A stretch of DNA of 64,000 nt. Source: Pseudomonas moraviensis. GTDB taxonomy: Bacteria > Pseudomonadota > Gammaproteobacteria > Pseudomonadales > Pseudomonadaceae. The notes below the pieces were generated by a model that worked only from the letters and a program-made list of their open reading frames with translations, did no database searches and was not told the DNA's origin. The stretch spans positions 4,944,501-5,008,500 of the forward strand of contig NZ_LT629788.1 of NCBI RefSeq assembly GCF_900105805.1, in the 5' to 3' direction. The position numbers and the translations under genes were made by a program. Below, in pieces: positions 8,630 to 15,816 of the stretch. Positions within the stretch are counted from its first letter, which is position 1; each line of letters opens with the position of its first letter.

Positions 8630-8652
8630 GAAAGCAGCGGGGCGCTGCTTTC
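8630..8652. terminator. Perfect 9-bp hairpin downstream of ivy
   Basis: GAAAGCAGC (8630-8638) pairs with GCTGCTTTC (8644-8652) around a GGGGC loop, 28 bp beyond the ivy stop. No long T-run follows on either strand, so it may be an mRNA 3'-end stabiliser as much as a terminator. Confidence 0.45.
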
Positions 8653-8679
8653 GTGTTCAAGAATCCTGTGCGTCCTGCA

Positions 8680-9144
8680 TCAGTACCACTTGGGATCTTT
8701 CTTCAGGGTTTCCATCAGCAGATCCTGCATGCCCTGATCAGGTTTGCCGAAGAAGCGATACGTCGCGTGTCGCGTTGGCGACTTGTCCTGCGGCAGACCT
8801 TCCGGGACATCGACCAGCATGGCGTAGGCGTCATCCTTGTCGAAGCTGAAGGCAACGATCAAACGGTGATTCAGGCATTTGTCCTGACTCTCGCAGAGCG
8901 GACCGACCAGATACTTGTCGCCATCTTCCGTAACGGCATTCATCTGTTGCTCAGAGGTTCCGGACAGGTTGATCACCCACTCCGGTACGCGCTCTTCCTT
9001 TTTGATCACACCTTCCCAGGTTTCGCGATACTGCTCGTCGGAAGCGAGCAGTTCGTTGACCCGGGCCTGGCCGTCATTGGCCGCCATGGCCATGGCACTG
9101 CCGCCCAGAAGCAGGGCGGCGGCCAATGTCTTGAGACCGATCAT
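8680..9144 (-). CDS. ivy: Ivy-family periplasmic lysozyme-inhibitor homologue
   Basis: 154 residues. A Sec signal peptide (~1-22, ending AMAMAA) precedes a compact domain matching the inhibitor-of-vertebrate-lysozyme family: VNELLASDEQYRETWEGVIK, VPEWV, and a disulfide-bridged loop. In E. coli Ivy the loop CKPHDC inserts its His into the lysozyme active site. Here the loop region reads CESQDKC, with a His only two residues later (LNHR), so inhibitory activity is uncertain. Ivy proteins also restrain the cell's own lytic transglycosylases. ATG at 9144 has GAGG six bases upstream. The DUF1328 gene ends 2 bp before it, so the two form an operon, as for PAO1 PA5482-PA5481 next to algB. Confidence 0.88.
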   Translation of the reverse strand: MIGLKTLAAALLLGGSAMAMAANDGQARVNELLASDEQYRETWEGVIKKEERVPEWVINLSGTSEQQMNAVTEDGDKYLVGPLCESQDKCLNHRLIVAFSFDKDDAYAMLVDVPEGLPQDKSPTRHATYRFFGKPDQGMQDLLMETLKKDPKWY

Positions 9145-9146
9145 CG

Positions 9147-9311
9147 TTAACCTCGGCCGCGACGGCCAAAGAAGAAGGAAGCGATGAACATCACCAGGAA
9201 CACGACAAAGAGAATCTTGGCGATACCCGTGGCGGTGCCCGCGATACCACCGAAGCCCAGTACGGCGGCGATGATGGCAATGATCAAGAATGTAATTGCC
9301 CAGCTCAACAT
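9147..9311 (-). CDS. DUF1328 small membrane protein, 54 residues
   Basis: Translating the minus strand from ATG at 9311 to TAA at 9147-9149 gives a 54-residue protein starting MLSWAITFLIIAIIAAVLGF. It continues with a Gly-rich turn (GGIAGTATGIA), a second hydrophobic helix and a basic tail (FFGRRGRG). This is the DUF1328/YtjA family of two-helix inner-membrane peptides, often induced by envelope or osmotic stress in Pseudomonas. AAGGAG lies 8 bases before the start. It is the promoter-proximal gene of a two-gene unit with ivy, and an AlgU-type promoter candidate precedes it. Its function is not known. Confidence 0.92.
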   Translation of the reverse strand: MLSWAITFLIIAIIAAVLGFGGIAGTATGIAKILFVVFLVMFIASFFFGRRGRG

Positions 9312-9352
9312 GGTGATTCTCCTTACTTCTCTATTTAGGGGTGTTTGCGGTT

Positions 9353-9380
9353 TCCGACGCTCAGGCGTCCGAATCTGTTC
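9353..9380 (-). promoter_or_regulatory. Candidate AlgU (sigma-22) promoter for DUF1328-ivy
   Basis: On the minus strand GAACAG (9380-9375) is followed after 17 bp by TCGGA (9357-9353), close to the AlgU consensus GAACTT-N16/17-TCTGA. A start site would fall ~40 bp upstream of the DUF1328 start codon. The -35 differs in its last two bases, so this is a candidate. The homologous genes in P. aeruginosa are, to my knowledge, AlgU-responsive. Confidence 0.4.
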
Positions 9381-9386
9381 AACGAC

Positions 9387-9671
9387 TTAGAAAACCCAGC
9401 GCTCTTCCCGTGGCAGTTGGTCCAGCGGTTGCGCCTGGTCTACATCGATCATGTGCATCGAAGCGTTTTCGGCCTGGCTGCTGCTCACGGCACTGAAGTG
9501 CTTTTGAGTGCTGTGCTGCATCGAAATGAGTGGCTCGGGTTTGCGGCTGTTTTCCCAGCTCATGTATTGCTGGCAGACGATCAGGGTGATCAACAACGCC
9601 AGTACGCCGAACAGACCTTGCTGGATCTGCAGTGGCGAGATACGTACTTGGGCGGCAGTTGGGCGAGTCAT
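9387..9671 (-). CDS. Small membrane-anchored protein of unknown function
   Basis: 94 residues from ATG at 9671, with GAGG nine bases upstream. There is one N-terminal transmembrane segment (~residues 19-37, GLFGVLALLITLIVCQQYMSW). The hydrophilic tail is rich in Ser, Gln and Glu (SMQHSTQKHFSAVSSSQAENA) and ends in LPREERWVF. A cytoplasmic N-terminus and periplasmic tail seem likely. I do not recognise a family. It is divergent from algB and on the same strand as DUF1328-ivy, 75 bp upstream of that pair, so it may belong to the same transcript or be the first gene of a three-gene unit. The AlgU-type site sits between it and DUF1328. Confidence 0.7.
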   Translation of the reverse strand: MTRPTAAQVRISPLQIQQGLFGVLALLITLIVCQQYMSWENSRKPEPLISMQHSTQKHFSAVSSSQAENASMHMIDVDQAQPLDQLPREERWVF

Positions 9672-10099
9672 CCTGTGTTCCTCACGCTTGTTCGGTTGGG
9701 GCAGTGCTGATCTGCCCGGGCTGAGTGAGGTATTGCAGCCTGCATGCCAGTTTTTTGTTGTCTGAAAATATCAATAAAAACAATGGCTTACGTACGCTTG
9801 AGAAATTTCCTGCGACGCATCCTGCACGATGGCTCTTCTGCGGTCGTGCGCAATGCACGATTATTTCGTGGGAAATTTCGATGATATGGAATTGCTACCG
9901 GTACGCAGATGTCAGAAGAGGACGCAGGATCTGCCCTGCAAATCGCTGGCTGTTTTAAAACTCAACGAAATCAATGAATTGGCCGTTATGGCAGTAGAGA
10001 GCTACCCTCCTATGGCTGGTATCGTTCAGAATCAACCATGCAACTTGCCCGATTTTTCCGGGACTAACCCAAGACTAATCACTATGGAGCGTAGGAAAA
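9672..10099. other. 428-bp divergent regulatory region between the 94-residue gene and algB
   Basis: No gene recognised. It is AT-rich near 9760-9800 (AAAATATCAATAAAAACAAT). GAAATTTC occurs twice, near 9802 and 9872. A short hairpin CGTGC-GCAAT-GCACG lies near 9845-9859. Both the minus-strand small gene and algB must take their promoters from here. I could not assign a clear -35/-10 pair for algB. Confidence 0.5.
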
Positions 10100-11446
10100 A
10101 TGGAATCTGCCACTGAGCAACAAGGCCGCATTCTGCTGGTGGACGATGAATCCGCCATCCTGCGTACGTTTCGTTATTGCCTCGAAGACGAAGGCTATAC
10201 GGTCGCCACGGCCAACAGCGCGGCGCAAGCCGATGCTTTGCTGCAACGCCAGGTCTTCGACCTGTGCTTCCTCGATTTGCGCCTGGGCGAGGACAACGGT
10301 CTCGACGTCCTGGCGCAAATGCGCATTCAGGCGCCTTGGATGCGCGTGGTGATCGTCACCGCGCATTCGGCGGTCGACACCGCCGTTGATGCCATCCAGG
10401 CCGGCGCCGCCGACTATCTGGTCAAACCGTGCAGCCCCGACCAACTACGTCTGGCCACCGCCAAGCAGCTGGAAGTGCGGCAGCTGTCGGCGCGTCTTGA
10501 AGCCCTCGAAGGCGAGATCCGCAAACCGAAAGACGGCCTCGATTCCCATAGCCCGGCGATGAAGGTCGTACTGGAGACAGCCCGCCAGGTCGCGAGCACT
10601 GACGCCAACATTCTTATCCTCGGCGAATCCGGCACCGGTAAAGGTGAACTGGCCCGTGCAATCCACGGCTGGAGCAAGCGCGAGAAGAAGTCCTGCGTGA
10701 CCATCAACTGCCCGTCGCTGACTGCCGAGCTGATGGAAAGCGAGCTGTTCGGCCATAGCCGTGGCGCCTTCACCGGGGCCAGCGAAAGCACGCTCGGTCG
10801 GGTTAACCAGGCTGACGGTGGCACGCTGTTTCTCGACGAGATCGGCGACTTTCCACTGACGTTGCAACCCAAGTTGCTGCGTTTCATCCAAGACAAGGAA
10901 TATGAGCGGGTGGGCGACCCGGTCACTCGCCGTGCCGATGTGCGCATTCTCGCAGCGACCAACCTCAACCTCGAAGACATGGTCCGCGACGGTCGCTTCC
11001 GCGAGGATCTGCTCTATCGTCTCAACGTCATCACCCTGCATCTGCCGCCATTGCGTGAGCGCGCCGAAGACATCCTGACCCTTGCCGATCGCTTCCTCGC
11101 ACGTTTCGTCAAAGAGTACGCGCGTCCAGCGCGCGGCTTCAGCGATGAGGCGCGCGAAGCGCTGCTCGGTTATCGCTGGCCGGGCAACATTCGCGAGCTG
11201 CGCAACGTGGTCGAGCGGGCGAGCATCATCTGCCCGCAGGAGCGCGTGGAAATCAGCCACCTGGGCATGGCCGAACAACCGGCCAACAACGCGCCACGGG
11301 TCGGTGCGGCGCTGAGCCTGGATGAGCTGGAGAAAGCGCACATCGGGGCGGTTCTGGCCACCGCTGGCACACTGGATCAAGCGGCGAAAACCCTCGGCAT
11401 CGACGCCTCGACCCTGTATCGCAAACGCAAGCAGTACAACCTGTGA
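10100..11446 (+). CDS. algB: AlgB, NtrC-family response regulator
   Basis: 448 residues. The receiver domain (~9-125) has the acidic pocket VDDE, the phospho-acceptor Asp59 in CFLDLRLG, and Lys in LVKP. A sigma-54 AAA+ domain (~150-380) has Walker A GESGTGKG, the sigma-54 contact motif GAFTGA, Walker B GGTLFLDEIG and the arginine-rich RRADVRILAATN stretch. A Fis-type HTH closes the protein (LDQAAKTLGIDASTLYRKRKQYNL). In P. aeruginosa AlgB activates alginate biosynthesis at algD and represses quorum-sensing and virulence genes, with KinB as cognate kinase/phosphatase. AGGAAAAA precedes ATG 10100. kinB begins 10 bp after the stop. Confidence 0.97.
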   Translation: MESATEQQGRILLVDDESAILRTFRYCLEDEGYTVATANSAAQADALLQRQVFDLCFLDLRLGEDNGLDVLAQMRIQAPWMRVVIVTAHSAVDTAVDAIQAGAADYLVKPCSPDQLRLATAKQLEVRQLSARLEALEGEIRKPKDGLDSHSPAMKVVLETARQVASTDANILILGESGTGKGELARAIHGWSKREKKSCVTINCPSLTAELMESELFGHSRGAFTGASESTLGRVNQADGGTLFLDEIGDFPLTLQPKLLRFIQDKEYERVGDPVTRRADVRILAATNLNLEDMVRDGRFREDLLYRLNVITLHLPPLRERAEDILTLADRFLARFVKEYARPARGFSDEAREALLGYRWPGNIRELRNVVERASIICPQERVEISHLGMAEQPANNAPRVGAALSLDELEKAHIGAVLATAGTLDQAAKTLGIDASTLYRKRKQYNL

Positions 11447-11456
11447 GCACTGCGCG

Positions 11457-13247
11457 ATGAAACTGGCGATCAAGCTGCGCACGCGCCTGTTCCTGAGCAT
11501 TTCTGCACTGATCACCGTGGCCTTGCTCGGGCTTCTGCTCGGGCTGGTCAGCGTGATGCAGATGGCCGGGTCGCAGGAAGCGCTGGTGCGCAGCAACTTC
11601 GTCACCCTGGATCTGGGCCTCAAATTGCGCCAGACCCTCGGCGATCAGTTGATCATCATGCTCGCGGAAAAGCCCGACCCCGTTGCCTTCGAAGCGTCCA
11701 AGCAGCATTACTTCCGGTTGCTCGACCAAGGCATCGCCCAGCAGTCGGAGGGTGAAGATCAGCCTTACGGTTTCCGCCAGGCCAAGGCCGATTACCTTAA
11801 CTTCCTCGACTCCTTCGATGTCAGCGCCGAAGCGGCGAAGGATGCCAGTACCAGCGCGGATTTCCGCGAGCGCTTCAATATCCTGCGCAACGGTTTGATT
11901 GCGGAACACAAGCACGCGCTGGACAGTATCAACGAGGTGCAGCACGCCGCCCGCGAACGTGCCTTGCTGATCGCCGGGCTGCTCGGTCTGGTCGGGCTGG
12001 CGGTGCTGATCATCGGTTTTGTCACAGCGCAAGGCATTGCCCGCCGCTTCGGCGCGCCGATCGAAGCGCTGGCCAAGGCTGCCGATAACATAGGGCAGGG
12101 TAACTATGACGTGACCCTGCCGATTTCCACCGCCATGGAAGTCAACCTGCTGTCGCGGCGCTTCGGTCTGATGGCCGAGGCGTTGCGCGAACACCAGGCG
12201 ATGAATGTCGACGAGCTGTTGGCCGGTCAGCAACGCCTGCAAGCGGTGCTCGACAGTATCGACGACGGTTTGTTGATGATCGATCGCCAAGGCCAGCTCG
12301 AACACCTCAACCCGGTCGCTCAGCGTCAGTTGGGCTGGGAAGATGATCGTCTCGGCCAGGGCTTGGGCACCGCACTCGGTCGCCCGGAACTGGATGCACA
12401 ACTGCAACTGGTGCTGCGCGGCGGCACGCTGGAGCGGGCGCCGGAAGATCTGAGTATCGAAGTCGATGGTGAATCGCGCCTTCTGACTTATAGCCTGACG
12501 CCGGTCAGCCACACCCAGGGGCATATTCTCGGCGCGGTCATGGTGCTGCACGACGTCACCGAACAACGTGCCTTCGAGCGGGTTCGCAGCGAATTTGTTC
12601 TGCGCGCTTCCCATGAATTGCGTACGCCGGTGACGGGCATGCACATGGCTTTCGGGCTGTTTCGTGAGCGGGCCAAGTTTCCGGCGGAGTCGCGCGAGGC
12701 TGACCTGCTGGATACGGTCAACGAGGAAATGCAGCGCCTGATGCAGTTGATCAACGACTTGCTCAATTTCTCGCGCTACCAGAACGGTTTGCAGAAACTC
12801 ACCCTGGCGCCATGTTCCATCGAGGACTTGCTGGAGCAGGCGCAGCTGCGCTTTGCCGAAGCGGCGGCGGCCAAAGGTGTGGCGCTGAACGTCGAGATTC
12901 AAGGGCCGTTGCCACGTTTGCAGGCCGATCAGGCGCAACTCGATCGTGTCCTCGACAACCTGATCGACAACGCGTTGCGCCACACTGCACGCGATGGGCA
13001 GATCCGTCTGCAGGCGCGTCGTCATGGCGAGCGGGTGATCATCAGCGTCGAAGACAACGGTGAAGGCATTGCCTACGGCCAGCAGGGGCGGATCTTTGAG
13101 CCGTTCGTGCAGGTCGGTCGCAAGAAGGGTGGCGCCGGGCTCGGCCTGGCGCTGTGCAAGGAAATCGTCCAGTTACACGGCGGACGCATGGGCGTTTATT
13201 CGCGGCCGGGGCAGGGCACCCAGTTCTACATGGCGCTGGCGGTTTAG
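11457..13247 (+). CDS. kinB: KinB, sensor histidine kinase partner of AlgB
   Basis: 596 residues from ATG 11457 (MKLAIKLRTR), nearly the same length as P. aeruginosa KinB (595). Transmembrane helices at ~11-34 and ~169-189 flank a ~130-residue periplasmic sensor. They are followed by HAMP (~190-245), PAS (~258-365), HisKA with the phospho-His near 386 in RASHELRTP, and an HATPase_c domain with N-box NLIDNALRH and G-boxes EDNGEGI and GGAGLGLALC. KinB acts mainly as an AlgB phosphatase in P. aeruginosa; its loss causes mucoidy. An in-frame extension back to 11322 lies inside algB and is not used. The stop overlaps the convergent phosphodiesterase gene by 4 bp. Confidence 0.96.
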   Translation: MKLAIKLRTRLFLSISALITVALLGLLLGLVSVMQMAGSQEALVRSNFVTLDLGLKLRQTLGDQLIIMLAEKPDPVAFEASKQHYFRLLDQGIAQQSEGEDQPYGFRQAKADYLNFLDSFDVSAEAAKDASTSADFRERFNILRNGLIAEHKHALDSINEVQHAARERALLIAGLLGLVGLAVLIIGFVTAQGIARRFGAPIEALAKAADNIGQGNYDVTLPISTAMEVNLLSRRFGLMAEALREHQAMNVDELLAGQQRLQAVLDSIDDGLLMIDRQGQLEHLNPVAQRQLGWEDDRLGQGLGTALGRPELDAQLQLVLRGGTLERAPEDLSIEVDGESRLLTYSLTPVSHTQGHILGAVMVLHDVTEQRAFERVRSEFVLRASHELRTPVTGMHMAFGLFRERAKFPAESREADLLDTVNEEMQRLMQLINDLLNFSRYQNGLQKLTLAPCSIEDLLEQAQLRFAEAAAAKGVALNVEIQGPLPRLQADQAQLDRVLDNLIDNALRHTARDGQIRLQARRHGERVIISVEDNGEGIAYGQQGRIFEPFVQVGRKKGGAGLGLALCKEIVQLHGGRMGVYSRPGQGTQFYMALAV

Positions 13248-14860
13248 GCTTCGTCGTCCATACGCCGTCCTGCGAGCCGGCGTCCGCGGGTGATCAGTTC
13301 GATGAACTGCACGGCGCTCAGCGCATGGGCGAACAACCAGCCCTGACCGAATTTCACCCCTTCACTGCTGAGCAAGGTCGCCTGGGATTCCAGTTCGATG
13401 CCTTCAGCAATCACCTTCAGATCCAGCGCCTGCGCCATGTGAATGATGTGCGGCGCGACGCCGCTGCTTGCCGCGTCATGGCCCAGCGCATCAATGAAGG
13501 CCTTGTCGATCTTCAGGCAATCCACTGGCAGGGTCTGCAGGTAGGCGAGGCTGCAGTAGCCAGTGCCGAAGTCGTCGATCAGTACCTGATGGCCAACGTC
13601 GCGCAAGGCTTGCAGGTTTTCCCGAGCGACGACCACATCGATCAGGCCGCGCTCGGTGACTTCGAAGGCAATCTGCCGCGCCGCAACACGGTGCAGCGCC
13701 AGCAGGCGCGCCATGACCTGGCCGATGCGCGGCACCATGACATCGCACGCCGCGAGGTTCACCGAGATATACAGCTGCGGATTGGCGCGCAATAACTGGC
13801 CCAGTTGTTCGAGCAAACGCTGCAACACGAAGTCGGTCATCTGCCGGATCTGTCCGGTGTTCTCGGCCATCGGAATGAACAGGTCGGGGCTGGTCAGCGT
13901 GCCGTCCGGGCGCCGCCAGCGCAGCAGGGCTTCGGCGCCGACGCAGTTGCGGCTGTCGAGGTCGAAGATCGGTTGATACAGCACCTGTAACTCACCCCGA
14001 CGGATCGCCCCGTGCAACTCGGCATCCAGCGATTGCCGCTGGCGCACCAGCAGGAAGGTCAGAAACCCGACAATGGCCCCGGCAATCAGGCACACCGGCA
14101 ACAGCCACCACCACACCGCAGGGATATGCACGCCAGTGCGCGGCGTAATCAATACCAGCTGGTATTCCGGATTATCGGTGGGCATGCGATAGATCAACCG
14201 CGTTTGCGTCACCTGCAGTGCATCACGACTTTTCGGTGGCCAGGGTTCGGTGGGCGGCCAGACCTGTGCAAAGCCAAGTACCGGGATCGCGCGAGTGCCG
14301 TGATCGAGCACCACCAGCAGGCTGCTGCCGGGCGACAGATCGACCATGTCGGTCAAATGCCCGCGCGAGGTGGCGACGCGAAAATTGCCGCGACCGAGCA
14401 TGAGCGCCGCGCGGTTTTCATCAGGTTCAGTGGTGGTGTTCAGCCAATAACTGTATGTCGGGCCCTGGATGTCCGGAGCACGATCCAGCGACAGGCCTTC
14501 CTGACGCGGACGATTGGAGCAGAACCGCGAGGCGTCCATGTAGGCGGCCTCGTAGACGAAGCGATAGTTGAAAGTGACTTGCTGCAAGGTCGCGATCATT
14601 TCTTCGTCGCAGCCGCGCAGGGGCTGGGCTTCGAGATCGTCGAGGCTTTCGCGCAACTGGCCGAACAATTGTTCGAGGCGGGCGAGGAAACGCTCACCCT
14701 GCGCGTTCATTTCCTGGCTCTCGCGCAACTCCATCTGCCGCATCGCCGCGAACATACTGCCGGCGATCAACAGGCTGGCACTGAGGACAGCCGCGATCAT
14801 CGCCAAAAAACCGGGGCGATAAAACCAGCTACGCAGCGTTTCTCGGGTAGCAGCCATCAA
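13244..14860 (-). CDS. CSS-motif EAL-domain cyclic-di-GMP phosphodiesterase
   Basis: 538 residues. Two transmembrane helices (~17-38 and ~238-260) enclose a periplasmic CSS-type domain. It contains a Cys in LRGCDEEM and a second in the CSN triplet (SRFCSNRP), positioned like the redox-active pair of this family. The EAL domain (~275-525) has GAEALLRWRR, the metal-binding SVNLAACD and FEVTERGL segments, DDFGTGYCSL and KIDKAFID, so it should be catalytically competent. In E. coli CSS-EAL enzymes, periplasmic disulfide formation by DsbA/DsbB holds activity down and reduction raises it. It is encoded tail-to-tail with kinB, overlapping by 4 bp. The amidase gene ampDh2 lies upstream on the same strand. 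Confidence 0.92.
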   Translation of the reverse strand: MMAATRETLRSWFYRPGFLAMIAAVLSASLLIAGSMFAAMRQMELRESQEMNAQGERFLARLEQLFGQLRESLDDLEAQPLRGCDEEMIATLQQVTFNYRFVYEAAYMDASRFCSNRPRQEGLSLDRAPDIQGPTYSYWLNTTTEPDENRAALMLGRGNFRVATSRGHLTDMVDLSPGSSLLVVLDHGTRAIPVLGFAQVWPPTEPWPPKSRDALQVTQTRLIYRMPTDNPEYQLVLITPRTGVHIPAVWWWLLPVCLIAGAIVGFLTFLLVRQRQSLDAELHGAIRRGELQVLYQPIFDLDSRNCVGAEALLRWRRPDGTLTSPDLFIPMAENTGQIRQMTDFVLQRLLEQLGQLLRANPQLYISVNLAACDVMVPRIGQVMARLLALHRVAARQIAFEVTERGLIDVVVARENLQALRDVGHQVLIDDFGTGYCSLAYLQTLPVDCLKIDKAFIDALGHDAASSGVAPHIIHMAQALDLKVIAEGIELESQATLLSSEGVKFGQGWLFAHALSAVQFIELITRGRRLAGRRMDDEA

Positions 14861-14932
14861 GGAATTTCCGAAGAATTACCATGAGTTATAGCTGCTGATT
14901 GCGATTTCGCCCTGACCGTCGGGCGGGCGTCA

Positions 14933-15715
14933 TTATTTTGTCTGGTTGAGGACCAAAAGAAGTGCGGCCGTTTGCGCATCCGGCGTGCCGTCGAAACGGG
15001 CGGGGCGGTAGTGCATCTGGAATGCGGCAAGGACATGGCGGGTGGCTACATCCAGCTCACCGGTCTGCGGCGTGTCGTAGCCCAGCCGGGCGAGTTGCGC
15101 CTGGAACCAGCCGATTTCCGGCAGTGGACTGCTGTTGAACACCGCTTGCTGACGCGCCACGGCTTGTTCGTTCGGCCATAGGCCCAAGCCCTCATCCGCG
15201 AGACGTTTCCACGGGAACAGTGGACCCGGATCGAGCTTGCGCAGAGGCGCGATGTCGCTGTGACCAATGATGTGTCGGGGACTGATGCCGTTGCGTTGGC
15301 TGATGTCCTTGAGCAGGGTGATCAGCGACTGGATTTGCGCTTCGCTGTACGGGTACCACAGGCGCCCGGTCGGGGTGTCCTTGTAGCCGGGATTGACGAT
15401 TTCAATGCCGATGGAGCTGGAGTTAAGCCAGGTACGGCCCTGCCACTGACTTTCGCCGGCGTGCCAGGCGCGCTGGTTTTCGTCCATCAACTTATAGATC
15501 GTGGCGCCCTTGTCATCGCCGATCAGGTAATGGCTGCTGACCTCGCCATGGGTCAGCAATTGCAGCGAACGCTCCAGCGATGCCGAGGTGTAATGCACCA
15601 CGACGAACTGGATGCGGCTGTCGTAATTGGTCGAAGGATGGCTGGTGTCGTAGCGCGGGCCGCTGGCGCAACCAGCGAGGACGAGCAGCGAGGCAAACAG
15701 GGCAAAGAATTTCAT
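14933..15715 (-). CDS. ampDh2: N-acetylmuramoyl-L-alanine amidase lipoprotein AmpDh2
   Basis: 260 residues. Lipobox LAGC places the lipidated Cys at ~16. The amidase_2 domain (~30-180) carries the zinc-ligand sites VVHYTS, a central WHAGES and HSDIAP, plus GHSD and the DPGP loop typical of AmpD-type enzymes. A C-terminal peptidoglycan-binding domain follows (~195-255, LPEIGWFQAQLARLGYDTPQTGELDVATRHVLAAFQ). It cleaves the lactyl-L-alanine amide bond of muropeptides in the periplasm and contributes to cell-wall recycling and AmpC induction. In PAO1 it lies directly beside kinB (PA5485), which supports naming it Dh2 rather than Dh3. It is a single-gene unit. Confidence 0.9.
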   Translation of the reverse strand: MKFFALFASLLVLAGCASGPRYDTSHPSTNYDSRIQFVVVHYTSASLERSLQLLTHGEVSSHYLIGDDKGATIYKLMDENQRAWHAGESQWQGRTWLNSSSIGIEIVNPGYKDTPTGRLWYPYSEAQIQSLITLLKDISQRNGISPRHIIGHSDIAPLRKLDPGPLFPWKRLADEGLGLWPNEQAVARQQAVFNSSPLPEIGWFQAQLARLGYDTPQTGELDVATRHVLAAFQMHYRPARFDGTPDAQTAALLLVLNQTK

Positions 15716-15816
15716 GGCAAAGGACGATACGCAAAAGACAATAATGCAACAGTGTAACGTATGGATCTGGCCAGAGTCCGCCAGCGGGCGGATTTAAACA
15801 AAATGGAACAATTGCC

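Larger units (their letters stand above)
7964..8679. other. 716-bp intergenic region between gltP and ivy
   Basis: No convincing gene. Small open frames here (such as 8236-8427 on +) have no family resemblance and poor start signals. The region contains an exact 15-nt palindrome at 8154-8168, a 12-nt palindrome at 8289-8300 (CGGAAATTTCCG), and a 9-bp perfect hairpin at 8630-8652. The gltP promoter should lie within ~7970-8230 on the minus strand. Confidence 0.6.

Noticed and set aside
10040..10080. AlgU-type promoter for algB (CAACTT near 10042)
   Set aside because: The -35-like CAACTT has no acceptable TCTGA-like -10 at 16-17 bp; left unassigned.
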